Part shown: in pieces, positions 1 through 8,818 of the stretch
How positions within the stretch are numbered: the stretch's first letter is position 1
Layout: each line of letters begins with the position of its first letter
Source of the DNA: Nostoc sp. XA010
GTDB lineage: Bacteria; Cyanobacteriota; Cyanobacteriia; Cyanobacteriales; Nostocaceae
DNA length: 64,000 nt
Direction: 5' to 3'
Assembly (NCBI RefSeq): GCF_020829625.1
Contig: NZ_JAIVFX010000022.1
Coordinates: 37,861 to 101,860 of the forward strand
Translations under genes and position numbers: made by a program
The notes under the pieces: model-generated
The model's database searches: none
What the model saw: the letters and a program-made list of their open reading frames with translations, nothing else
What the model was told of the DNA's origin: nothing

Positions 1-432
1 GCAATACGACTGATTGCAAATCGGTTAAATAAGGGCGATGTCCTAGAGTATTTTTTAAAAGAGAAAGAAGTGCGCGAGGACAACCATATTCCACCTAACG
101 ATCCAATTCTTTTTCTAGAGATTCAGGTATCAGATGCTTCGGAGTTTGCGGATGTCATCAATGTAAAAGGGGTGCAAGTTGGTGATTATCGCATCCTACG
201 GGCTGAGAGTGCAGCAGTACCTAATGCGATCGCGGCTTTACTGCTTTATATTCGTGACCAAACAGGTAAGATTCCCCATGCCTACTTCGGCTGGGCTGAG
301 GGCAACCCCATACAATACTTACTGCGTTTTATCTTGTTTGGGGAGGGTGATATTGCTGTGGTCACTCGTGAAGTACTCCGTCGGGCTGAAAAGAATCCCC
401 ACATCCGTCCTGGCGTTCATGTCGGCGGGTGA
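1..432 (+). CDS. C-terminal part of a probable APC-family permease-like protein (5' end outside window)
   Basis: The reading frame is open from base 1, so this is the 3' end of a longer gene; the GTG at 70 is only an internal codon. The visible ~143 residues contain no membrane helix and end in a soluble tail with the motifs GKIPHAYFGW and RPGVHVGG. From memory, this kind of tail ends a group of cyanobacterial APC-type amino-acid permeases as a cytoplasmic C-terminal domain; that assignment is recall-based. The segment VPNAIAALLLYIRDQTGK is amphipathic rather than transmembrane. A short G-rich run (GGGGAGGCA repeated) follows the stop. It could instead be another cyanobacterial transporter with a regulatory tail. 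Confidence 0.45.
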   Translation, partial: AIRLIANRLNKGDVLEYFLKEKEVREDNHIPPNDPILFLEIQVSDASEFADVINVKGVQVGDYRILRAESAAVPNAIAALLLYIRDQTGKIPHAYFGWAEGNPIQYLLRFILFGEGDIAVVTREVLRRAEKNPHIRPGVHVGG

Positions 433-627
433 GCGAGGAAGGGGAGGCAGGGGAGGCAGGGGGGGATTTTAGAAGTTGCCAAATCATCCTGCTTTCTGTG
501 CAACGCTAGAAAATTTATAGTGATTCTCATTTCAATAGGTACTGACTAGGGATAGGGCAATGCCGTGTCCCTACCAGCATCTGTGTTGGGCTATAGTGAA
601 GCTCACATAACTTCAGGAGTACTCACA

Positions 628-906
628 ATGAACCAGATACAACTGACTTTAACTATTGGTTACCTATTAATGACATGCTATTTTTTAAGCAATTGGTTAA
701 TATTTTCCTTACGTCATCCTACTTCTACTCCAGAAGATAAATTTTTATCGGTTGTGATGTTTTTGGTCACAACTATCTTCTGGCCTCTGATGATTCCCAT
801 GTCTTGTTTAGAAATGCTTCAAAAAAAGCAAGTAGACTTTAATAAAATGGTTCCTGTTCTCTTAGCAATATTTGTATTTAGTATTTCATATTATTTGACC
901 GAATAA
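628..906 (+). CDS. small membrane protein, function unknown
   Basis: Ninety-two residues with three hydrophobic stretches: about 5-27 (LTIGYLLMTCYFLSNWLIF), 41-60 (VVMFLVTTIFWPLMIPMSCL) and 72-90. This predicts an integral membrane protein with a short charged loop HPTSTPEDK between helices 1 and 2. The ATG at 628 is chosen over an upstream in-frame start at 565 because an AGGAG lies about 8 bases before it, while the upstream extension (MSLPASVLGYSEAHI) looks non-coding. It is followed by a strong hairpin at 944. No family recognised. Confidence 0.55.
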   Translation: MNQIQLTLTIGYLLMTCYFLSNWLIFSLRHPTSTPEDKFLSVVMFLVTTIFWPLMIPMSCLEMLQKKQVDFNKMVPVLLAIFVFSISYYLTE

Positions 907-943
907 TTCATAATTAATCTTCACAAATTGCATATATATAAAG

Positions 944-980
944 AGAAGTCGGAGGGTTACAAGTCAACCCTCCGACTTCT
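944..980. terminator. bidirectional hairpin terminator between convergent genes
   Basis: Perfect 15-bp inverted repeat (AGAAGTCGGAGGGTT / AACCCTCCGACTTCT, 944-958 and 966-980) with a 7-base loop. T/A-rich sequence follows on both sides. It sits between the plus-strand small membrane protein and the minus-strand lipoprotein gene, which fits a shared terminator. Confidence 0.75.
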
Positions 981-1037
981 TTATAAAACACACTACCTTC
1001 ACTTCTTAGGCAGTCTATTTATTGAATTTGAAATTTC

Positions 1038-1931
1038 CTAACGGCGTCTGCCGCTGCCGAAACCAGTTGAGCGGCGGGGTGCTGAACTACGTCCACTACC
1101 AAAACCACTACCAGAATCGCGTCTGGGTGAAGTGGCTCTGCCAGAGGGTCGCAATGTACTACCACCAAAACCAGAACCAGAAGGACGGTTATTACCTGTA
1201 GTGCTACGCGGTGTATTGCGTATAGTTGAATTTCCCGGATATGACCTTCTAATTGTTCCTGTATTGCGGAACGAAGTGCGATTTCTCACGGCTGCGGGTT
1301 GCGTATTATATCGGCTTTGGTAGCTTTGAACTGCTTGGCCATAGCTTCCGCCATATCCACCGAAGCCACTTAATCCTTGTCCTGATTGATAAACAGGGGG
1401 TACATAATACTGGGGTCTAAACAACATACTACCAATTGCCTGACCAGCCAAGCTACCAGCCACAGACCCAGCAAATGGTGCCCAGAAGTTATTTTCTCGA
1501 CGGACTACAACAGTCTCTTGTTGTCCTGTTTGGGGATTGGTTTTATTCTCGGTAACGTTATGGACGTACTCAATTTTAAAGTCTTCCGTCAGATATAAAA
1601 TCGGTTGGCCTTTATCTACCTTTAGATAGGTCTTTTTACCCTGCTTGATTTCATCATCAGTTAAGCGTGCCATTTGCAAATTTTCGGTTGCAAAGGTTGG
1701 GGGATTATTGTTAAGTAAAAACAAGCTGTATTCACCAGTTGCATCGTCATAAGTAGCTTGTTGTATTTGATACTGCCCATCACTCAATTTGGTGTTAGTA
1801 GAAGTTTGGCTAACGTTCTTAGCTGGAGGGGTAGTGGTATTTTGCTCTCCTCCCCCACAGGCTACAGTTGTCAGGCACAAACTCATAGCTAAAAAAACGG
1901 CTGTAAATTTACGCACTATGGTCATGATCAT
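1038..1931 (-). CDS. putative lipoprotein with Gly/Ser/Arg-rich C-terminus
   Basis: Residues 1-25 form a lipoprotein signal peptide ending in a lipobox (LTTVAC) followed by GGGEQ, so export and lipidation at Cys25 are expected. A folded middle part (about 45-150) precedes a glycine-zipper-like stretch (APFAGSVAGSLAGQAIGSML). The last ~120 residues are low-complexity Gly/Ser/Arg/Thr/Pro with repeated RNT, SGF and GSG motifs, probably disordered and strongly basic. The gene is the last of a minus-strand trio (70 bp after the DUF1517 gene). An in-frame ATG two codons downstream is an alternative start. Function unknown; an envelope role is inferred from the signal. Confidence 0.7.
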   Translation of the reverse strand: MIMTIVRKFTAVFLAMSLCLTTVACGGGEQNTTTPPAKNVSQTSTNTKLSDGQYQIQQATYDDATGEYSLFLLNNNPPTFATENLQMARLTDDEIKQGKKTYLKVDKGQPILYLTEDFKIEYVHNVTENKTNPQTGQQETVVVRRENNFWAPFAGSVAGSLAGQAIGSMLFRPQYYVPPVYQSGQGLSGFGGYGGSYGQAVQSYQSRYNTQPAAVRNRTSFRNTGTIRRSYPGNSTIRNTPRSTTGNNRPSGSGFGGSTLRPSGRATSPRRDSGSGFGSGRSSAPRRSTGFGSGRRR

Positions 1932-2001
1932 TGGATTATTGTCCTATCTCCAAGCTTAACAATTTCTCGATGTGAGTAGTAAGTAGTGACTACCCAACAT
2001 A

Positions 2002-2604
2002 TTACAAAGGAATCAATTCTGGGTAATATTGCAACAGTTGGTCGCTAGTGAGTTCATCGCCTAACTGTGCTGGCGAAAAATGTACTTGGATTGCCTTCAA
2101 TCTATGTTTATAATGCAAATTTATCAATGCTTTCAATCCTTCCTTGAGCGCCTGAACGTTAGAAAGATCAGTTTCTAACTCTGGTACTTCTCCTTCATAA
2201 GCTGCTGTAACCATCACAATAACATTCTGGGTTACAGGTATAGATAAAGGTTCATTCGATCTATCAGAACTGTAACTTGGTTCACTGAGATATCTTTGGG
2301 CAGAGTCAGTAAATAATTCATTCACGTAATCTCCTGCCTCGCCTTCATCAAAAAATACATCACCTTCGTTAGCAGCAGAAAGCCAATATTCATCGTATTG
2401 GAGTAGGGTTTGGGTAATTTCTACCAATCCTTCTCCCAAAACTTCTAAATCGCCATCGGCATCGATCGCATCTCGTCCAGCACTATTTAATACTCCCAAA
2501 ATTGGTGCTACCTCGCCTCCCCCTAAGTGCAGAAATAGGCGCAAGACTACATAGCGAGTTCGACCGATCATTTTATTAAAGGTATCGCGCATTCTTTCCT
2601 CCAA
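2002..2604 (-). CDS. DUF1517 domain-containing protein
   Basis: A 200-residue protein whose second half has hallmarks I associate with DUF1517: NVIVMVTAAYEGEVPELET, LINLHYKHRLKAIQVHFSPA and a final YPELIPL. There is no signal peptide or membrane segment, so it is probably cytosolic or peripheral to thylakoids. Family members occur across cyanobacteria and plastids without an agreed biochemical role. The start ATG lies 33 bp after the pentapeptide-repeat gene and the stop 70 bp before the lipoprotein gene, which suggests a three-gene transcript. The N-terminal ~110 residues are acidic. Confidence 0.75.
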   Translation of the reverse strand: MEERMRDTFNKMIGRTRYVVLRLFLHLGGGEVAPILGVLNSAGRDAIDADGDLEVLGEGLVEITQTLLQYDEYWLSAANEGDVFFDEGEAGDYVNELFTDSAQRYLSEPSYSSDRSNEPLSIPVTQNVIVMVTAAYEGEVPELETDLSNVQALKEGLKALINLHYKHRLKAIQVHFSPAQLGDELTSDQLLQYYPELIPL

Positions 2605-2637
2605 GTTTTACTTTTTCATTACTTATGAGTTTAATAA

Positions 2638-4212
2638 TTAATGGCCAATATAGTGAAATCCTTTGACAAAATCTATAACCATATTTAACGAAGGCAATAT
2701 ATATTTTGTAGCTTCACTGGATATATCATCATAAACTGAAGTATTCAGAGCAGAGCGATTAATAAATCTTTTTCCAAACTGGGGATTGTCATGGGCAATC
2801 AAAGTGTGAGCGCTGGAATTCGTTAAAATTATTTGGGTTGGTGCTTTACAAAAATTTAACTTTGCAGCTACTTCAATATTTTTTTTCATCTGTTTAATTG
2901 TTGTAGCCTGACTCATTGCTCGGTCTAGAAGAATATTTAATTCTTTTATGATATGGGGTGATTTTAGCGATTTTAAATTTTGGTTCGCAATAACTTCATT
3001 GTTAATCATTTCCACCATCCTGGAAATATTCTTTTGGGTAGATACCGCATCTAGAAAGGGAAGAATCGCAATGTAAGCAGTGGGAAATAATGCTTCGTCG
3101 CTATCTACATGAAATGTAAAAACAGTTCGACGGGGCCCATTTTCCATGCTTGGGGGTTGTTTTAGCCCTCGGTATTCCTGAGCAATTTGATAATAAGCCC
3201 CAGCAAGAGCAAAATTGGCTTCGTGTTCTATGGGGGCATCAACAATAATTCGGATTGTTGGCGGTGTTTCGTTAAAAAAATCTCGTGAGTCTTCGGGATG
3301 GAACTTTTGGATAATAGAGCGATCGCCTGCCGGGCTAAGATCAACCCATTCACAAATCATGCCTTCGGTTTTTAAACCAAACCTGGAGGTGGCATAAAGC
3401 TTTGCCCCAGTTAAAGTTGATCCTGTTAAGTCAGCACCAATCCATTCCGCCCTGATTAATTTTGCCTGAGTTAAATCGGCGTGGATGAAAATTGTATTCG
3501 TTAAATTGGCATTGCTTAAATCTGCGCCAATTAAAGTAGCCCCGCTCAATTTTGCGCCGCTCAAATCTGCCCACCGGAGATTTGCACCGCTTAAATCTGC
3601 CCACCGGAGGTTCGCCCCGCTCAAATCTGATCCGCTCAAGTTAGCATGTCTGAGAATCGCTTGTCTGAGTTCGGCATCTCGCAAATTTGCGCCGCTAATG
3701 TCACAATGACTCAAATCACTGGCATTCAAGTTAGCCATCTCCAAGTTGGCTCCCGTCATGGAAGCGCCTTTCAATACGGCTTCACTCAAGTTAGCGTGAC
3801 GGAGATTTGCTTGGCGGAGTGTCGCCTCTCGCAGATCGGCACTAGTGAGGTTAGCCTCCAACAGATCGGCGCGACTGAGATCAGCACGAATTAACTCGGC
3901 GCGGATCAATGAGGTTCCCTTAAGTTGAGCGCGGCTCAGATCCGCTCGAATCAGATTAGCGACGTTGAGACTGGCGTTATTCAAGATGGCACTAGATAAA
4001 TTTGCGCCACTCAGTCTTGCTACATTCAGCTTGGCATTGCTCAAGTTAGCTTCACTTAAATTCGCACCGCTCAGGTTGACTATACTCAAATTAGCATCGC
4101 TAAGATTTACGCCACTGAGTTTTGCCCCACTCAGATTAGCTTCCGCGAGGTCAACACCATTAAAGTTTAAGACTCCTGCCGCGTATTGTTCCAGTAATTC
4201 GTCTACAGTCAT
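2638..4212 (-). CDS. pentapeptide repeat protein with C-terminal extension
   Basis: Residues ~15-265 are an almost uninterrupted series of A(D/N)LXX pentapeptides (ANLSG, ADLSR, ANLRH and similar), predicting a long right-handed quadrilateral beta-helix. The N-terminal MTVDELLEQYAAGVLNF is a common lead-in to such helices in cyanobacteria. Residues ~300-524 form a non-repetitive domain containing EHEANFALAGAYYQIAQEYRG and TAYIAILPFLDAV; I do not recognise an enzyme signature there. No signal peptide. It heads a minus-strand trio and is divergent from tyrA with only 53 bp between starts. The function of such proteins is mostly unknown. Confidence 0.85.
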   Translation of the reverse strand: MTVDELLEQYAAGVLNFNGVDLAEANLSGAKLSGVNLSDANLSIVNLSGANLSEANLSNAKLNVARLSGANLSSAILNNASLNVANLIRADLSRAQLKGTSLIRAELIRADLSRADLLEANLTSADLREATLRQANLRHANLSEAVLKGASMTGANLEMANLNASDLSHCDISGANLRDAELRQAILRHANLSGSDLSGANLRWADLSGANLRWADLSGAKLSGATLIGADLSNANLTNTIFIHADLTQAKLIRAEWIGADLTGSTLTGAKLYATSRFGLKTEGMICEWVDLSPAGDRSIIQKFHPEDSRDFFNETPPTIRIIVDAPIEHEANFALAGAYYQIAQEYRGLKQPPSMENGPRRTVFTFHVDSDEALFPTAYIAILPFLDAVSTQKNISRMVEMINNEVIANQNLKSLKSPHIIKELNILLDRAMSQATTIKQMKKNIEVAAKLNFCKAPTQIILTNSSAHTLIAHDNPQFGKRFINRSALNTSVYDDISSEATKYILPSLNMVIDFVKGFHYIGH

Positions 4213-4265
4213 CGATGCTACCCCTTGGAGGCCAACTTTAATATGTTGGTATCATAAAAAACGAA

Positions 4266-5120
4266 ATGTCAAAATCAACAATGAATATTGGGATTTTAGG
4301 ACTGGGACTGATAGGCGGATCTTTGGGTTTTGATTTGCGATCGCAAGGACATCATATCTTAGGAGTCAGTCGCCGTGAATCCACTTGTCAAAAAGCAGTT
4401 GCTCTCGGCAGTGTTGATCAAGCATCCGTTGATCTGAGTCTCTTGGCAGCCGCAGAGGTTGTATTTATTTGTACACCTCTAGGGCTTATTGTGCCCCAAT
4501 TTAAGGAAATGATCGCTCATTTGTCTGCTGCTACTGTTGTAACTGATGTGGGTTCAGCGAAAGCACAGATAGTCAAGGCGATTTCTCCCCTTTGGGATAA
4601 TTTTATCGGCGGTCATCCAATGGCGGGAAGGACAGACAGTGGGATAGAAGCTGCACAACGACATTTATTTGTTGATAAACCTTATGTACTAACACCGATA
4701 GCTACAACTAAAACTAGTGCAATTACAGTTGTAGAAGAAATTGTGCGATCGCTTGGGGCTAAAATTTACTATTGTCAACCTGAGCAACATGACCGCGCTG
4801 TTAGTTGGATTTCTCATTTACCTGTAATGGTCAGTTCCTCGTTGATTGCTGCTTGTTTGAGTGAAACTGACCCCGATGTTTTAGAATTAGCCCAAAAGTT
4901 AGCTAGTTCAGGTTTTCGGGATACCAGCCGTGTGGGTGGTGGGAATCCAGAGTTGGGTGTGATGATGGCCCGGTATAATCGTCAGGCATTGCTGCGATCG
5001 CTGCAACAGTATCGTCACAATCTCGATGAGTTGACTAACTTAATTGAGCAAGAAAATTGGGCAGCTTTAGAGCAAAAGTTGAAATCAACAGGAAAAGCAC
5101 GGCCTGATTTTGTTGATTAG
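4266..5120 (+). CDS. tyrA: prephenate/arogenate dehydrogenase
   Basis: A 284-residue TyrA of usual cyanobacterial length. It has an N-terminal Rossmann fingerprint GLGLIGGSLG, the FICTPLG strand, the DVGSAK motif, the substrate-region motif GGHPMAGRTDSGIEAA and the C-terminal helical dimerisation domain (HDRAVSWISHLPVMVS, SGFRDTSRVGGGNPELG). It catalyses NAD(P)-dependent oxidative decarboxylation in tyrosine synthesis; cyanobacterial enzymes usually prefer arogenate. ATG at 4266 or 4281 (MNIGILGLG) are both possible; the second places the Rossmann strand right at the N-terminus. The gene is divergent from the pentapeptide gene. Confidence 0.9.
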   Translation: MSKSTMNIGILGLGLIGGSLGFDLRSQGHHILGVSRRESTCQKAVALGSVDQASVDLSLLAAAEVVFICTPLGLIVPQFKEMIAHLSAATVVTDVGSAKAQIVKAISPLWDNFIGGHPMAGRTDSGIEAAQRHLFVDKPYVLTPIATTKTSAITVVEEIVRSLGAKIYYCQPEQHDRAVSWISHLPVMVSSSLIAACLSETDPDVLELAQKLASSGFRDTSRVGGGNPELGVMMARYNRQALLRSLQQYRHNLDELTNLIEQENWAALEQKLKSTGKARPDFVD

Positions 5121-5125
5121 TTTTA

Positions 5126-5154
5126 GGGTGCGTTACATTATTTACAACGCACCC
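5126..5154. repeat. GGTGCGTT hairpin repeat downstream of tyrA
   Basis: Inverted repeat GGGTGCGTT / AACGCACCC (5126-5134, 5146-5154) right after the tyrA stop. There is no T-run behind it, so it could be a weak terminator. A related GGTGCGTTA hairpin is at 35787-35822, pointing to a dispersed hairpin family rather than a gene-specific site. Confidence 0.55.
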
Positions 5155-5156
5155 AA

Positions 5157-5283
5157 TATAGGACTCATATTTGATTTTTGAACAAAACTCAGTACACCTT
5201 TATTCCTTCTTCCTAGTCCCCAGTCCCCAGTAAAGAGTCCCTTACCTCTACGAGTGATTCAGAAATCAAATCGGATTGCTATA
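5157..5283. mobile_element. MITE-like element (family A, copy 1)
   Basis: A 127-bp non-coding segment with imperfect ~25-bp terminal inverted repeats: left end TATAGGACTCATATTTGATT, right end read inward AATCAAATCGGATTGCTATA. Both ends carry an outer TA next to TAGG/GCTA, consistent with TA target duplication as in IS630/Tc1-mariner-type MITEs. A second copy with the same ends and an unrelated interior is at 45062-45184, and a solitary left end is near 35764. Confidence 0.6.
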
Positions 5284-5364
5284 CTGCGTAGGTTTTGCCT
5301 AAAAAAGCACGTTTTATAGTCACCAAACCGATGTACTATACAGATAAATTTACAAAAATAAACA

Positions 5365-5655
5365 ATGGTAGAACGCCCAATTAAGAAATCGGAACGTCAG
5401 TCCCAAGCAAGCACTGACAACAATTCCGAAAATACGGATTCTATACCTTCTATTGAATCCAACCCCAAAAGCTCAAAACCGAGCCGTAACCGCTCATCTG
5501 ACAAAGGGAAAAAAGCATCCTATGGAGAAGAAAACAGGCAGCAAGGGAATCCTGCCCTAGCACGTGGCCCCAAACCGGTTAAACCTCCAGTTAAAGTCCA
5601 AACAGAAGAACTTGAAACCGAATCAGAACCTACTTCTGAGGAGTCTCAAGACTAA
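5365..5655 (+). CDS. small disordered hydrophilic protein, function unknown
   Basis: Ninety-six residues, nearly free of hydrophobics. The N-terminal half is Ser/Asn/Lys/Arg-rich (KSSKPSRNRSSDKGKK), the middle has NPALARGPKPVKPPVKV, and the tail is acidic (EELETESEPTSEESQD). Such charge-segregated, disordered small proteins are common in Nostoc; I recognise no domain. The ATG at 5365 lacks a clear Shine-Dalgarno sequence. It starts about 80 bp after a MITE and is probably expressed alone. Confidence 0.5.
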   Translation: MVERPIKKSERQSQASTDNNSENTDSIPSIESNPKSSKPSRNRSSDKGKKASYGEENRQQGNPALARGPKPVKPPVKVQTEELETESEPTSEESQD

Positions 5656-5799
5656 ATATTACAAGTGTTGCGTGTGATGTGGGAAGCTATCAGCGTATGA
5701 AGACTGAGATTTCTGGCTTGAAGGCGGTTATTATACCCCACATCACCATTGGTTTATTTTTATTGCTTTTAGATTAAACTTTACCATTGCAGAATAAAG

Positions 5800-6312
5800 T
5801 CAATCAATTTCTGTAACTAGCCATTGCCACTCAGTGACTACAGTATTAGATATGTTGAGAAGCAATTGTTGCCCACTAGAAAGCGGCACATAGAGTTTGA
5901 GCGCATCAGTTGTTGGCAGTTTCGGTAAGATATCAGTTAAGTTATATTCGCCTACATTAGGGACGGGTGCATTTAGAGTATATGCATCCGATGCATTCAG
6001 CAATCTTCCTGTTGCTGTCTCAATCAACAATGGTTGGGGGTGAGCAATTTCAACAACACCCGGAAAAGCAACCAAGCGTAACCGCAACTTTTTTACCGGA
6101 CTATTGTAACTCTGTTTGAACAGTAGGACTTGCCAAGCATATCCTTTTTCATCTTTGATAGATACTTGTGAGTGGTAGTGTAAGACACCAGGAGAATCAT
6201 GGTGTTGACGCAGCAGTGCTTGTGCTGACTGCACACTCCATCCACATCCAGTTAATGCCAGAAACACAACTAGGACACAACGCCAAAAATATTGTTGGAA
6301 TTTTCGCTTCAT
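5800..6312 (-). CDS. DUF3122-like lipoprotein
   Basis: Starting from ATG at 6312, the N-terminus MKRKFQQYFWRCVLVVFLALTGC is a lipoprotein signal peptide with lipobox LTGC; an upstream TTG start at 6333 would add seven residues before it. The mature part opens with LRQHHDSPGVLHYHSQVSIKD and continues with KGYAWQVLLFKQ and a TEWQWL near the end, which I associate with the cyanobacterial DUF3122 family. About 150 mature residues, predicted beta-rich and periplasmic or membrane anchored. No known biochemical role. Its neighbours give no operon context. Confidence 0.6.
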   Translation of the reverse strand: MKRKFQQYFWRCVLVVFLALTGCGWSVQSAQALLRQHHDSPGVLHYHSQVSIKDEKGYAWQVLLFKQSYNSPVKKLRLRLVAFPGVVEIAHPQPLLIETATGRLLNASDAYTLNAPVPNVGEYNLTDILPKLPTTDALKLYVPLSSGQQLLLNISNTVVTEWQWLVTEID

Positions 6313-6771
6313 CTGACATATTTTACAGCACAATTCAGGAGCAGATATAAGGACGCTTCCTGCTCCCTGCTCCCCTGCCCTAAAAGCAATGGGATATTTT
6401 TTTATTTGGAAGTCCTTTTGGTGTGCAAAGTTTTAGCCCCTTTTGTTAACCTACGGACTAGCATTTCTCTTGGTTACGGTTATACTGCCTTTATTGGTCG
6501 ATTAAATCCACTGGGTATTATTGTATCTAAGTTACTAGTGCTACTTTGGTAGATAGGCGGTCAATTAGTGCAGATTAAATTGAGACTTTCTTTAGCTTTA
6601 GCTGGGATGTCTCAAGGTATTTTATTCTTTATTGTTTTAGCAAGATATATATTAATTTACAACCGAGTACGATTGATTGATATAACAGGGAAGCGGGGAA
6701 TAAGAAGTAAGGGAACAGGGGAAGGCAGGTGGAGAGTAATAACTAATGATTAATATTTAAGGAGATTTAAT
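6313..6771. other. intergenic region without convincing gene
   Basis: Holds a CTGCTCCCTGCTCCCCTGCC simple repeat (about 6360-6380) and two short hydrophobic frames (about 6418-6552 and 6568-6690) separated by a stop. Their translations (GYGYTAFIGRLNPLGIIVSK; RLSLALAGMSQGILFF) could be debris of a membrane protein, but I cannot name it. A GGAG at 6761 serves the next gene. Confidence 0.4.
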
Positions 6772-7692
6772 GTGTCTAATCGGAAATTATCGCTGTTACT
6801 AAAGGTAGTAACTGTTATATTGGCTGTTGGTGTAAGTAGTGTAAGTATTAGTCTGCTTGTAGGCATAACTAGATTTGACCAACTATTGGGAATTCAAAAG
6901 CCAAAAAGCGAGACCGCTAAAACGAGTTTAGATAGGGCAATGAGTGCATCTGCTCAGTCTATCACCGCAGCTACAGTCCAGATGAATGAAGTACCAAAGC
7001 CTTTTAAGGGAACAATCATTTATCAAGCGAAACTAAAAGCAAATGAGAAAGTCATCGCCCTGACTTTTGATGATGGCCCTAGCCCCAAAAATACGGCGCA
7101 GATTTTAGAAATTTTGAAGAAAAATAATATCAAGGCGACATTCTTCATGGTTGGGCAAATGGTGAAATATTTTCCCCAAGTTGCCAAGCAAGTGGCTGCT
7201 GATGGTCATGTAATTGGCAACCATACATGGCATCATTGGTATTTTCAAATGGATGGAGCCACTGCATCTAGTGAAATTGATCGCACAGCAGACATCATCT
7301 ACAAGACGACAGGTGAGAAAACGACTCTATTTCGTCCCCCCGGCGGCTTTCTGAATAATGGACTAGCCCAATACGCCAAAAATGAGAAGTACGTTGTCAT
7401 GATGTGGTCAGAACAGTCAGGAGACGCTGAACGTCGTTCGCCTCAAGTGCCAATGCTGGTAAAAAATGTTCTGAAACAGGCAAAACCAGGCGCAATTGTA
7501 CTGTTGCATGATGGGGGCGGTAATCGTTCTAAATCTGTCAAAGCTTTACCAGAAATGATTGCAGGTTTGAAGGCTCAAGGCTATCGATTTGTGACGATTC
7601 CCCAATTGCTGGAAATGCAAGCCCAAGAAGAAAGTGCGGTAACAGCAGTATCATTTGTGACCAAAAGTCATGAACATCCAAATCATCAGTAA
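6772..7692 (+). CDS. polysaccharide deacetylase (NodB domain)
   Basis: A 306-residue exported or membrane-anchored protein: helix at ~8-30, a linker to ~75, then a NodB domain. The carbohydrate esterase 4 motifs are clear: ALTFDDGPSP (catalytic/metal Asp pair), the metal His pair in GNHTWHH, FRPPGG, MMWSEQSGD and IVLLHDGGG. Family enzymes remove acetyl groups from peptidoglycan, chitin-like or other polysaccharides. The start is a GTG at 6772 with AAGGAG seven bases upstream; an ATG two bases earlier is out of frame. It is likely to modify wall or extracellular polysaccharide; the substrate cannot be read from sequence. Confidence 0.88.
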   Translation: MSNRKLSLLLKVVTVILAVGVSSVSISLLVGITRFDQLLGIQKPKSETAKTSLDRAMSASAQSITAATVQMNEVPKPFKGTIIYQAKLKANEKVIALTFDDGPSPKNTAQILEILKKNNIKATFFMVGQMVKYFPQVAKQVAADGHVIGNHTWHHWYFQMDGATASSEIDRTADIIYKTTGEKTTLFRPPGGFLNNGLAQYAKNEKYVVMMWSEQSGDAERRSPQVPMLVKNVLKQAKPGAIVLLHDGGGNRSKSVKALPEMIAGLKAQGYRFVTIPQLLEMQAQEESAVTAVSFVTKSHEHPNHQ

Positions 7693-7751
7693 TAGGCTAC
7701 GGGTAGTTACACCTCTAATTTTGCTGACAATATTGGTCTATCGTATTAATT

Positions 7752-7893
7752 TTATTGGGTTCGTAGTGCTCCCAAGTCAATTTCCATATCAGCCCCACCT
7801 GCATTAATCAATCCTCAATGGGTCATCTGTAATCAGCCAACTTTCCTTTTCTAAACCTTTCTTAACTGCATAATGAAAAACATCTTTAGCCAT
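7752..7893 (-). pseudogene. xisH: xisH remnant (fdxN element excision controlling factor family), frameshifted
   Basis: From ATG at 7893 the translation reads MAKDVFHYAVKKGLEKESWL then ITDDPLRID and stops. This matches the N-terminus of XisH proteins as I recall them. Continuing in another frame (from 7799 downward) gives GGADMEIDLGA, which is the next conserved XisH block (VGxVDLYIDLGAE-like). So about 45 codons survive with one frameshift or small insertion, and the remaining ~90 residues are absent. No xisI is visible next to it. XisH/XisI pairs are abundant in heterocystous cyanobacteria, where the founding members control fdxN element excision. Confidence 0.7.
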
Positions 7894-8230
7894 TGAATTG
7901 CTAACATAATAATCTAAACGAACTATGCCTATTACTTTAGAGTATAGCAAGCCTGAAAAACCCTGTTGACACTTAATTTGGCACGTATTTATATAATGCT
8001 GTACTAAGTAAGCCGACGGGGAAATTTCCAACTATGTAACGAACAACGAAGACCACAACTCTTCACCTTAAATTCTTTTCTTCCTCTGTGTCCTCTGCGC
8101 CTCTGCGGTTTATCATCATAGATGCTTAACTTCTATCAACAACTAGCAAAAACCTTAAAAAAGATGCTGTAGTTTTAGCCACAGGAAATAGCAGTTAGTA
8201 TCTGTGCTGGACTTCTTTCTCTGGAAAAAT
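7894..8230. other. intergenic region with common cyanobacterial simple sequence
   Basis: Upstream flank of the xisH relic. Around 8085-8115 it has the TCCTCTGTGTCCTCTGCGCC type of repeat frequently scattered in Nostoc genomes. No credible gene or hairpin terminator was seen. Confidence 0.4.
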
Positions 8231-8818
8231 CTAAAAATATTTCAATTGACGGTACATAATATCTGAGCGTAAAACGTACTTTCGTCCTTGGATAATAGGA
8301 GCGCCTTCATGTACTAGGTCATGGACAAAACACAAAACCATGCCTGTTACTGGAATCACAGCGACATTAGGTAAATCTTCATAGTATCGCAGAGAAAGAT
8401 GAAAAAGGGTATCACCCCCTTCAAAACCTTCATTAAGGTAAATCATGAAAGTCAATAAACTTTCCTCACCGTTAGGTCGCCGATAAGAAGCATCATGATG
8501 AAGCGCAAATCTCTGACCTGGGTCATAGCGATAGAAACGAAAACGTTCATTCAGTCCAACTGCTTGCCATCTGCCAATGGTACTGGGTATACAATTTGAT
8601 ACACGTTGCCATAAATCAAAAGCCCGTTCCTGGTCATCTAGGATGACACGCTGATTATTGCGGATGTCGGGACGTATTTCAAAACCTCGGATGGTATTAA
8701 TAGGAGCATCTGTATAACCAATGTTTTCGGTTAAAGCAATATACTCAGCACATTCTTCTGGTGAAAGAATATTGTCTAACGTGAAAATTTCGTTGCCAAG
8801 CAAATTTTTCTTGGTCAT
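8231..8818 (-). CDS. 2OG-Fe(II) oxygenase (prolyl 4-hydroxylase-like)
   Basis: A 195-residue soluble protein with the double-stranded beta-helix oxygenase signature. Iron ligands are the HxD in RFALHHDASY and the distal His in FVHDLVHEGAP; the 2-oxoglutarate-binding Arg is in GRKYVLRSDIMY. The strand TFMIYLNEGFEGGDTLFH between them is typical of P4Hc-type domains. Such enzymes hydroxylate protein or small-molecule substrates using 2-oxoglutarate and O2. It is monocistronic on the minus strand, with ~325 bp of non-coding DNA upstream. Substrate unknown. Confidence 0.85.
   Translation of the reverse strand: MTKKNLLGNEIFTLDNILSPEECAEYIALTENIGYTDAPINTIRGFEIRPDIRNNQRVILDDQERAFDLWQRVSNCIPSTIGRWQAVGLNERFRFYRYDPGQRFALHHDASYRRPNGEESLLTFMIYLNEGFEGGDTLFHLSLRYYEDLPNVAVIPVTGMVLCFVHDLVHEGAPIIQGRKYVLRSDIMYRQLKYF

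Noticed and set aside
6292..6753. Two short hydrophobic frames between the DUF3122-like and deacetylase genes
   Set aside because: Separated by stops and simple repeats; possible debris, but no family could be named.
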